DNA of 16,087 bases from Thiomicrorhabdus sp041583835. GTDB taxonomy: Bacteria > Pseudomonadota > Gammaproteobacteria > Thiomicrospirales > Thiomicrospiraceae. The position numbers were made by a program, and so were the translations under genes. The notes below the pieces were generated by a model, which searched no databases, was not told where the DNA came from, and worked only from the letters and a program-made list of their open reading frames with translations. Each line of letters opens with the position of its first letter. The first letter of the stretch is position 1. Positions 6,511 to 12,489 of this stretch are shown here, piece after piece. Location: assembly GCF_041583835.1 (NCBI RefSeq), contig NZ_JBFHFC010000032.1:1-16087 (forward strand), given 5' to 3'.

Positions 6511-8778
6511 TTAAAGCTTACAAGCCCCGCCTGCGCATCCGTCATCTTCTTGAGAATCGTCTGCACCGTCTCGGGTGTTATGGTAATAAAGTGTTTTCAA
6601 GCCCATCTTGTATGCAAGCAATAAGTCTTGAAGAATTAACTTGACCGGAACCTTGTCTTCATCGAAGCGAGCCGGATCGTAGTTCGTGTTCGCCGAGATG
6701 GCCTGATCAACAAATTTTTGCATGATGCCGACCAGTTGTAGGTAACCCTTATTGTTTGGGATATGCCATAAAAGTTCGTAATCATCTCGGTGCTCTTTGA
6801 AGCCCGGTACCACTTGTTTCAAAATACCGTCTTTCGACGCTTTAACAGAAACATAACCACGCGGTGGCTCGATGCCGTTCGTTGAGTTGGTGATCTGCGA
6901 AGAGGTTTCACAAGGCATGAGCGCAGTCAGTGTCGAGTTGCGCAAGCCGTGTTGTTGAATCTCTTCACGCAGGGTTTCCCAATCCAGGTGCAGCGGTTCA
7001 TTACAGACATCGTTCAAATCTTTCTTATAAGTATCGATTGGTAGAATGCCTTGAGAGTAAGTCGTTTCATTAAAGTATTCGCAACGCCCAAGTTCTTTGG
7101 AAAGGTTGTTCGATGCTTTAAGAAGATGGTACTGAATCGCTTCGAAAGTGCGATGAACCAAACCGTTAGCCGAACCATCGGAATATTTAGTGTGGTTTTT
7201 AGCCAGATAATATGCCAGGTTGGTAACACCGATACCCAAAGTTCTTCTTCCCATACTGGCGCGACGTGCCGCTTCGACAGGGTAGTCCTGATAATCAAGT
7301 AGGCTGTCTAGGGCTCGGACGATTAGATCGGAAAGCTGTTCAAGCTCGTCTAGATTTTCGAGTGCGCCCAGGTTGAATGCAGAAAGCGTACACAATGCAA
7401 TTTCACCGTTAGGATCTTCAACCGAATCAAGCGGCTTGGTCGGTAAAGCAATTTCAAGACACAAGTTGGATTGGTGAACCGGAGCCTGTTTTGGATCGAA
7501 CGGACTGTGCGTGTTGCAGTGGTCGACGTTTTGAATATAGATACGACCGGTCTGTGCACGTTCCTGAGCGATTTGCGTGAACAGGTCCAAAGCTTTGACT
7601 TTCTTTTTGCGGATGCTTTCATCCACTTCATAAATTTTGTAAAGACGTTCGAACTCTTCCTGGTCTTCAAAGAAAGCATCATAAAGTCCGGGAACATCGG
7701 AAGGGCTGAATAGAGCAATCTCACCGCCTTCGATCATGCGCTGATACATCAAGCGGTTGATTTGTACACCGTAATCCAAATGACGGGCACGGTTCTCTTC
7801 AACCCCTCGGTTGTTCTTCAATACGATTAGGGATTCAACTTCCAAATGCCAGATCGGGAAGAATAAGGTGGCCGCACCACCACGAACACCGCCCTGGGAG
7901 CAGGATTTGACCGCTGTCTGGAAGTGTTTGATAAATGGGATCATCCCTGTGTGATAGGCCTCACCGCCTCGAATTTCACTTCCAAGCGCGCGGATTCGTC
8001 CGACATTTACCCCGATACCGGCACGTTCTGAAACGTATTTGACGATCGATGATGAAGTCGCGTTGATAGAGTCAAGCGAGTCACCGCACTCAATCAGTAC
8101 GCAGGAACTGAACTGGCGAGTCGGAGTACGTACGCCCGACATGATCGGCGTCGGTAAAGATAGCTTGAACAGGGACGCCGCATCGTAGAAATCTTTAATA
8201 TATTGCAGACGCGTTTCAGTTGGGTAGTGTGCGAATAAACACATCGGAACCAGCATGTAAATGAACTGCGGGCTTTCGTAAATTTTACCTGTGACGCGGT
8301 TTTGCACCAGGTATTTACCTTCAAGCTGTTTAACGGCCGCGTAGCTGAAGTTCATGTCACGGTCGTGCTGAATGTAGGTATCCAGTTCGTCGATTTCGGA
8401 TTTTGTGTAATCTTCGAGTACCTGTGCATCGTACAAACGTGTGCGAACCATTTTGTTTAAGTGTTCGAACAACGTTGGTGGTGTAAAACGGTCAAATGCT
8501 TTTTTGCGCAAGTGAAAGATTGCCAAACGTGCTGCAAGGTGTTGATAGTCAGGTGCGCTTTCGGAAATCAGGTCTGCCGCGGATTTAACGATGGTTTCGT
8601 GAATGTCCGAAGTGGTGATCCCATCATAAAACTGGATGTGAGAGCGTAATTCCACTTCTGATACGGAAACATTTTCTAAACCTTCCGCAGCCCAAGTAAT
8701 CACTCTATGAATTTTTTCTAAATCAATGGCTTCCGTGGTGCCATTACGTTTGGTGACTTGGATGTTCTGATTCGTCAT
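6511..8778 (-). CDS. nrdA: class Ia ribonucleoside-diphosphate reductase, alpha subunit
   Basis: Reduces ribonucleoside diphosphates to deoxyribonucleotides in the cytoplasm, with the radical supplied by NrdB. The 755 residues match the usual E. coli-type length of about 760. An ATP-cone (about 5-95) carries the dATP overall-activity site. Active-site residues, by alignment with E. coli NrdA from memory: C226 (FSSC) and C463 as the redox pair, N438-C440-E442 in NLCLE as the catalytic trio, Y731-Y732 in TLYYHN for radical transfer, and C748/C753 in the tail GCAGGACKL that exchanges with thioredoxin or glutaredoxin. MPCETSSQITNSTNGIEPPRG (622-642) is also typical. The start ATG at 8778 has only a weak upstream AGG. 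No nrdB lies on either side; the next genes are urtA and a diguanylate cyclase. Confidence 0.97.
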   Translation of the reverse strand: MTNQNIQVTKRNGTTEAIDLEKIHRVITWAAEGLENVSVSEVELRSHIQFYDGITTSDIHETIVKSAADLISESAPDYQHLAARLAIFHLRKKAFDRFTPPTLFEHLNKMVRTRLYDAQVLEDYTKSEIDELDTYIQHDRDMNFSYAAVKQLEGKYLVQNRVTGKIYESPQFIYMLVPMCLFAHYPTETRLQYIKDFYDAASLFKLSLPTPIMSGVRTPTRQFSSCVLIECGDSLDSINATSSSIVKYVSERAGIGVNVGRIRALGSEIRGGEAYHTGMIPFIKHFQTAVKSCSQGGVRGGAATLFFPIWHLEVESLIVLKNNRGVEENRARHLDYGVQINRLMYQRMIEGGEIALFSPSDVPGLYDAFFEDQEEFERLYKIYEVDESIRKKKVKALDLFTQIAQERAQTGRIYIQNVDHCNTHSPFDPKQAPVHQSNLCLEIALPTKPLDSVEDPNGEIALCTLSAFNLGALENLDELEQLSDLIVRALDSLLDYQDYPVEAARRASMGRRTLGIGVTNLAYYLAKNHTKYSDGSANGLVHRTFEAIQYHLLKASNNLSKELGRCEYFNETTYSQGILPIDTYKKDLNDVCNEPLHLDWETLREEIQQHGLRNSTLTALMPCETSSQITNSTNGIEPPRGYVSVKASKDGILKQVVPGFKEHRDDYELLWHIPNNKGYLQLVGIMQKFVDQAISANTNYDPARFDEDKVPVKLILQDLLLAYKMGLKTLYYHNTRDGADDSQEDDGCAGGACKL

Positions 8779-8924
8779 GAGCTTTTTTAGACCTGTGTAT
8801 AAAAAGTTGGCAATGGTTTTTTATCTTAAAAATGGTTTTTTTAGCAAATTCAGAAGCTTATGGGTGTAAGGGAAATTACACTCTAATTTATATAACTAAT
8901 GCATTGTGCCTTGCAAATTATGTA
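8779..8924. other. nrdA leader region
   Basis: AT-rich DNA between the nrdA start and its operator sites. It contains a short direct repeat, AATGGTTTTTT, at about 8812 and 8831. The nrdA promoter is probably at or near the NrdR boxes but no convincing -10/-35 pair stood out. No gene is seen. Confidence 0.4.
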
Positions 8925-8940
8925 CTACTAGATATGGTTA
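8925..8940. promoter_or_regulatory. NrdR box (proximal, weaker)
   Basis: CTACTAGATATGGTTA keeps the core C-T-A-N-ATAT-N-GT of the NrdR consensus acaCwAtATaTwGtgt, with 10 of 16 positions matching. It starts exactly 32 bp from the second box, the three-turn spacing expected for paired NrdR sites. NrdR is the ATP/dATP-sensing repressor of ribonucleotide reductase genes. Confidence 0.6.
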
Positions 8941-8956
8941 GATTTTATATTTGCTA

Positions 8957-8972
8957 ACGCAAAATATAGTGG
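8957..8972. promoter_or_regulatory. NrdR box (distal, strong)
   Basis: ACGCAAAATATAGTGG matches a typical NrdR box (ACACAATATATAGTGT) at 13 of 16 positions. It lies about 180 bp upstream of the nrdA start codon and is paired with the weaker box 32 bp nearer the gene. Confidence 0.7.
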
Positions 8973-9035
8973 ATTTTTGAATTTCATGCAATACTCCAAA
9001 AACACGGGTTTTTAACTAAACCGACTGTAAATTCC

Positions 9036-9044
9036 TGTGGAAAA
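9036..9044 (-). promoter_or_regulatory. DnaA box (TTTTCCACA)
   Basis: The minus strand reads TTTTCCACA, which fits the relaxed DnaA consensus TTWTNCACA. It lies about 260 bp upstream of the nrdA start and 46 bp from a perfect box in the same orientation. DnaA control of nrd transcription is established in E. coli. Confidence 0.5.
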
Positions 9045-9081
9045 CTTCATAGAGTGCGTGAAAATCAACGACTTTGAGGGC

Positions 9082-9090
9082 TGTGGATAA
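9082..9090 (-). promoter_or_regulatory. perfect DnaA box (TTATCCACA)
   Basis: Exact match to the high-affinity DnaA box on the minus strand, in the same orientation as the box at 9036-9044. It is followed on the plus strand by about 90 bases of very AT-rich DNA (9091-9180). Confidence 0.6.
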
Positions 9091-9303
9091 CTTTGTGAGT
9101 TTATTTAAAAAATAATAAATAAATTTTTCTATTGGCGGGTAAAAAATTCTATCCCTATTTTTATGGGGTATTTGTAAAAAATCGGTTGGCTTTTTGCATT
9201 ATCTATTGTAGTAAGCATTTTGCGTCAGTTTATGCAAAAAGCGAGATGGGAATAAAGTGGGGCGGAATAATGTGAAGCGGGACGAACCGAATTAAATGGG
9301 TTT
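9091..9303. other. AT-rich non-coding DNA between the cyclase gene and nrdA control region
   Basis: Strongly AT-rich, especially 9098-9135 and 9139-9182, with many A/T runs. A short inverted repeat, TTTTGC and GCAAAA (about 9219-9240), could form a weak stem behind the cyclase gene but lacks terminator character. No gene is seen. Confidence 0.4.
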
Positions 9304-10350
9304 TTATAATTCGCTTTCGCCACAGACGAGGTTTCGACCTTTCGATTTTGCCAGGTAAAGACATTGGTCTACTCGATGAAACAGTTTGTCGAGTTCTTCT
9401 CCCATCTGGTACATCGCCACTCCGGCAGAAATGGTGAGTTTCAGGGTTTGATGGCTCGACTTGATTTGCAAAGGTCGGGCCTCGATTTTTTTACGGATAT
9501 TGTTCGCCACCTGTCGAGCCGAGTCGTAAGTGGTATCCGGTAAGATGACAACAAACTCTTCTCCGCCGAAGCGGGCGATGCTGTCTTGTCCTTTCGTTTC
9601 GTTATGAAGCAATTTCGCAACATATCTTAAAACGCTGTCGCCGATAAGATGGCCGAAAGTATCGTTGACGTTTTTGAAATGATCGAGGTCCAGAAGAATA
9701 ATGGCAAAACTCGACTGAGACTCTTGCGCATGCTGACTGGCCTTGTTGATAATTTCGTTGAATCCGCGGCGATTAGGAATGTTGGTTAGCTCGTCTGTTT
9801 TGGCAATGACGGAGGTGCGTTCCAATTCGTCTTTCAGTAAGCGGATTTCTTCCGTTGATTTAATGATCTGTTTTTGCAGTTCATTCGTGCCATCGAACAG
9901 GTCGTGCATAATCGGAAGGATTGTTTCCTTCAAGGGCTTTTGAGCTTCCTCGGGAAGACTTAGATTATCGAGTGCTTTGAGCTGCTCGTTTAGCAATTCT
10001 TTCTTGCCGGCATTTTCATCGATCCAGCGGCTTAATTTGGAAAGCAGCTCGTTCAGGACCGTACAGGCTTGTTCTGTCGGCAGAGTTTTATAGAGTAATT
10101 GCGTGATTAATTCGATATACAGGGTTTCCGCCATTTCGTCATCATAATTGCCTTGGCGGATGATGCGATCAACTTCTTCGCTAAAGTAAGGGTCGGCTTG
10201 GCTTAACCATTCATAGATTAAAGTGAAGTGGACCGGGTTTTCGCTAAGTTTAAGTTCGTTGATTTTAGCAAGGCTTTTTTGAGACAGAGCGGAACTGCTT
10301 GTTTCGGCTTTAGCATAGCGCTGTATAACGGAGGTTGTTTTGCGGTTCAC
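9304..10350 (-). CDS. diguanylate cyclase with helical N-terminal domain
   Basis: Makes cyclic di-GMP from two GTP. The 348 residues form a largely alpha-helical, soluble N-terminal region (about 30-180; the HFTLIYEWLSQADPYFSEEVD stretch at 41-61 resembles a domain found in other GGDEF proteins), a short linker helix, and a GGDEF domain from about 184 to 342. The catalytic motif GGEEF is intact at 262-266, with TDELTNIPNRRGF at 185-197 and DLDHFKNVND at 221-230. The product-inhibition site five residues upstream reads KGQD (253-256) rather than RxxD, so feedback inhibition may be weak. The frame starts with GTG at 10350; an in-frame stop lies eight codons upstream and no better start exists. 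No membrane segment or known sensor domain was seen. Its trigger is unknown. Confidence 0.92.
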   Translation of the reverse strand: MNRKTTSVIQRYAKAETSSSALSQKSLAKINELKLSENPVHFTLIYEWLSQADPYFSEEVDRIIRQGNYDDEMAETLYIELITQLLYKTLPTEQACTVLNELLSKLSRWIDENAGKKELLNEQLKALDNLSLPEEAQKPLKETILPIMHDLFDGTNELQKQIIKSTEEIRLLKDELERTSVIAKTDELTNIPNRRGFNEIINKASQHAQESQSSFAIILLDLDHFKNVNDTFGHLIGDSVLRYVAKLLHNETKGQDSIARFGGEEFVVILPDTTYDSARQVANNIRKKIEARPLQIKSSHQTLKLTISAGVAMYQMGEELDKLFHRVDQCLYLAKSKGRNLVCGESEL

Positions 10351-10550
10351 TCTATGGCACCAATTCTGTATTTAGATAACATGTTTTATGCGGAATTAAA
10401 TTAATTTTCATACTATCTTAAAGGTTTGTTTGTTTAAAGTTAAATTTTTTAGATGTGCGGGTTTCATTTTTTTGTAACAAAGTGGTCATATGGTTGTTAC
10501 TTGGCTTTTTTAAACTAGGCGGGTTTTTAAATCTATCCAGGAGAAGTGTT

Positions 10551-11117
10551 ATGAAAAAGTTATTGATTGCCGCATTGGTATCAAGCGTAATGGCTGGTTG
10601 TGCTGTAAACCAGGAAAAGCCTGCAGAAGTAAGTAAAGTAGAAGCTAAAGCAGCTGAACAAACGTTGAATAACGACGATCTATATGTGGTTTACCACGAC
10701 GGTCGTATGAACGTATTTTACGATGCGGCTTTGTATAAAGATTTCTTAGTAATGGGTGAAACACCATTCCGTAAAACTTTTATCGGTGCTGGTCCAAAAG
10801 GTGAAACAGTTGTTCACGGTCTAACTAAAGCAGACAAGAAAAAGTTGGAAGGTATCCCTTCAATCGATATGTTGGAAGGTCGTTTGGCTCCGGCAGAACC
10901 TTTCTACGGTGAAATCGTAGCTGACGGTCGTATTAATGTATTCGACAACTGGGATTTGTTTAAAGCATTCATGGCTCACGGTGAAGTTCCATATCGTTTG
11001 ACTGATATCGGTGCTGGCCCAAAAGGTGAAACAGTTGTTTATGCTTTGACTAAAGAAACTAAGAAGAAGCGCCCTGAAGCGTTGATTGCTAAATTCAAAG
11101 CGTTTCACGCAATGTAA
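10551..11117 (+). CDS. small lipoprotein with two tandem repeats, function unknown
   Basis: The start ATG at 10551 is fixed by AGGAG at 10539-10543; an in-frame start at 10455 would bury the signal peptide. The 188 residues begin with a lipoprotein signal (MKKLLIAALVSSVMAGC, acylated Cys17), then an alanine/lysine/glutamate-rich linker to about 42, then two homologous units at 44-99 and 119-174. Each contains DGR(M/I)NVF, an aromatic/hydrophobic helix, a GE-P(F/Y)R segment, IGAGPKGETVV and a lysine-rich end. The protein should be anchored in the envelope. Arginine and glycine codons are almost all CGT and GGT, suggesting high expression. I do not recognise the family and assign no function. 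A strong terminator follows at once, so the gene appears monocistronic. Confidence 0.88.
   Translation: MKKLLIAALVSSVMAGCAVNQEKPAEVSKVEAKAAEQTLNNDDLYVVYHDGRMNVFYDAALYKDFLVMGETPFRKTFIGAGPKGETVVHGLTKADKKKLEGIPSIDMLEGRLAPAEPFYGEIVADGRINVFDNWDLFKAFMAHGEVPYRLTDIGAGPKGETVVYALTKETKKKRPEALIAKFKAFHAM
10680..11072 (+). repeat. in-gene tandem duplication, 225-bp period
   Basis: The units 10680-10847 and 10905-11072 encode homologous ~56-residue segments offset by exactly 75 codons. The DNA is nearly identical over 33 bases (10782-10814 versus 11007-11039, one difference), encoding IGAGPKGETVV both times. Confidence 0.85.
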
Positions 11118-11148
11118 TTAGTTTTTCTTTACAGTTTGATGTAGAGAC

Positions 11149-11177
11149 AAAAAGGCCGGGAATTCCCGGCCTTTTTT
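11149..11177. terminator. bidirectional rho-independent terminator
   Basis: AAAAA, then GGCCGGG-AATT-CCCGGCC, then TTTTTT: a perfect GC-rich palindrome flanked by A and T runs. It serves the lipoprotein gene ending at 11117 and the convergent membrane-protein gene ending at 11180. Confidence 0.95.
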
Positions 11178-11179
11178 GT

Positions 11180-11377
11180 TTATTTGCGTGCACTTTCATG
11201 TAAAGGGCATGTCTGTATGCCTAATAAGCTGTACAGCGGGCACCAGCGTAATAATCCAGTTAAAAGTGGGATGATTCCAATGTATCCCCAAACCCCGATT
11301 AAATCCGTGATGGTCGCGATGACCAGGACTAATCCAACGACAATGCGAATAATTTGATCAAGTCTGCCGACATTCAT
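11180..11377 (-). CDS. small inner-membrane protein, YgaP-like transmembrane domain (DUF2892)
   Basis: The 65 residues carry two hydrophobic helices (about 9-25 and 28-45) and the family's end motif WCPLYSLLGIQTCP with cysteines at 46 and 57. This is the stand-alone form of the membrane domain that in E. coli YgaP is fused to rhodanese; here no rhodanese is present. Its role is not established; a link to sulfur handling is only suggested by the family. ATG at 11377 has AGGAG at 11384-11388. Confidence 0.85.
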   Translation of the reverse strand: MNVGRLDQIIRIVVGLVLVIATITDLIGVWGYIGIIPLLTGLLRWCPLYSLLGIQTCPLHESARK

Positions 11378-11441
11378 TAAAAACTCCTTTAAATTTTTGA
11401 GTGCTTATAAATGGTTTTCCGGTGTTGCTTTGAATATACTG

Positions 11442-11464
11442 TGCCTATATTGAATGGGTGTCAA
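11442..11464 (-). promoter_or_regulatory. possible sigma-70 promoter for the DUF2892 gene
   Basis: A perfect -35 TTGACA (11459-11464, minus strand) is in view; at 17-bp spacing the -10 hexamer would be a poor CAGTAT, extending to about 11436. The match of the -35 alone is the main support. Confidence 0.3.
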
Positions 11465-11553
11465 TAGTGATTGGATTCTAATAATATTGATGCCTATTAA
11501 AATGTCTTATACGTGTTTATTTAAAATTTACTTCTTTGTTTGTCGGAGCCATT

Positions 11554-11934
11554 TTGTCGGAAAACAGTCACGGAGATGAACTCCCAAAACTTCCCGGAGA
11601 AAATTATTCCAGCCGGATTCGTGCCCGGTTTTGGATTACCGGTGAAAAGCAAGGCTATCTTGGGATTGGGCGTATTCAGTTGTTAGAAAATATCGCCCGT
11701 TACGGTTCGATCAATCGAGCCGCTAAAGAGATGGGGATGTCCTATAAGAGGGCCTGGAAGTTAATCGAAGAACTGAATCAGATGTCTGATCGTCCTTTAG
11801 TGTTGAAAGCTCAAGGCGGAAAATCCGGAGGCGGAACCTCGTTGACCGAAGAAGGCGAGTCCATGATAAAGCGCTTCCGTGAGCTGGAATCCGAGCTGAT
11901 TTCTTTTCTGGAGAATGCTTCCAAAAAGTTTTGA
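11554..11934 (+). CDS. ModE-like winged-helix transcriptional regulator, DNA-binding domain only
   Basis: I place the start at TTG 11554 (126 residues) because GGAG at 11545-11548 lies five bases before it; TTG at 11536 is also in frame. The winged-helix domain spans about 30-125: GRIQLLENIARYGSINRAAKEMGMSYKRAWKLIEELNQ is the helix-turn-helix typical of the ModE/LysR type, followed by a glycine-rich wing (KAQGGKSGGGTSLTEEG). Full ModE proteins are about 260 residues with a C-terminal molybdate-binding (TOBE) pair; this protein ends after the DNA-binding domain, so it cannot sense molybdate in the usual way. No molybdenum gene lies in the window. Targets are unknown. Confidence 0.85.
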   Translation: MSENSHGDELPKLPGENYSSRIRARFWITGEKQGYLGIGRIQLLENIARYGSINRAAKEMGMSYKRAWKLIEELNQMSDRPLVLKAQGGKSGGGTSLTEEGESMIKRFRELESELISFLENASKKF

Positions 11935-11976
11935 GCGTTTTTTGGAATTTGTCCTCAAAAAAGTCTGCTATATGTG

Positions 11977-12004
11977 TTGACATATCTTTCTAAAAATCTA
12001 TAAT
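11977..12004 (+). promoter_or_regulatory. sigma-70 promoter of tRNA-Met
   Basis: TTGACA (11977-11982) and TATAAT (11999-12004) are both perfect, with 16-bp spacing. The following ACGCGC is a GC-rich discriminator of the kind associated with stringent control. Transcription would start about ten bases before the tRNA. Confidence 0.9.
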
Positions 12005-12019
12005 ACGCGCATTCTTTTT

Positions 12020-12096
12020 GGCTACATAGCTCAGCTGGTTAGAGCACATCACTCATAATGATGGGGTCCCAAGTTCGAATCTCGGTGTAGCCACCA
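12020..12096 (+). tRNA. metT: tRNA-Met (CAU), elongator
   Basis: A 77-base cloverleaf. The acceptor arms GGCTACA and TGTAGCC (12020-12026, 12086-12092) pair fully, the anticodon loop CTCATAA has CAT at 12054-12056 between CATCA and TGATG, the T-loop is TTCGAAT, and CCA is encoded. The sequence closely follows E. coli metT rather than the initiator (first pair is G-C) or the lysidine-modified Ile2 tRNA. Confidence 0.96.
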
Positions 12097-12103
12097 TATT
12101 TCT

Positions 12104-12130
12104 AAAAACCCGCCTAGTGCGGGTTTTTTT
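12104..12130 (+). terminator. rho-independent terminator of tRNA-Met
   Basis: AAAACCCGC pairs with GCGGGTTTT around CTAGT and ends in a seven-T run (12124-12130), eight bases after the tRNA. Confidence 0.93.
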
Positions 12131-12489
12131 ATGTCTTAACTTTCCTGTATTTCTTGATGCCTTTAACTGTGGTGCATTTTGCTGTCATGTTTTGTGGCAA
12201 GGTTTGTGCGATCTTGGTGCCGTTTTGTTTTGGAATCGGTCGGAAACAATGATGGGTATTGGCCTTGATTAGCGGGCTAGGTGATTTTTTTCTGTCGGCT
12301 TTTGTCGCAGTTTGTGCACATTTATGAGTCGTCATCATTATGATTTTACTGCCTTTTATAGAATCTGTTTGGGTCTTCATAAGACCTTGATATTGCTGTG
12401 GATAAAGGCGGTTTATGTCGAACTATAAAATTATGGAATGTGGCTTGCTTATTTCCCTACTTTAATTGTTAATCTTTGATGGGGAAGAT
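12131..12489. other. non-coding region upstream of the double-Cache gene
   Basis: A 359-base stretch. It holds an isolated perfect DnaA box on the minus strand (12397-12405, TTATCCACA). A minus-strand frame of 83 codons (12129-12380) overlaps the tRNA terminator at its end and has a lysine/threonine-rich composition; I do not accept it as a gene. The promoter for the downstream gene must lie here but I cannot define it. Confidence 0.4.

Noticed and set aside
9219..9240. Inverted repeat TTTTGC/GCAAAA behind the diguanylate cyclase gene as a terminator
   Set aside because: Short AT-rich stem with a nine-base loop and no proper tail.
10355..10370. TGGCACCAATTCTGTA, a sigma-54-like sequence on the plus strand before the lipoprotein gene
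   Set aside because: The essential -12 GC doublet is GT and the site lies about 180 bp from the start codon.
10455..10550. N-terminal extension of the lipoprotein frame to an upstream start
   Set aside because: The AGGAG site and the lipoprotein signal peptide both place the start at 10551.
12129..12380. 83-codon minus-strand open frame between the tRNA and the double-Cache gene
   Set aside because: Its 3' end overlaps the tRNA terminator, composition is lysine/threonine-rich as expected from antisense of a low-complexity gap, and the ribosome site is weak. No recognisable motif.
12397..12405. Isolated perfect DnaA box
   Set aside because: Single site with no second box or AT-rich tract nearby; listed only as part of the intergenic description.
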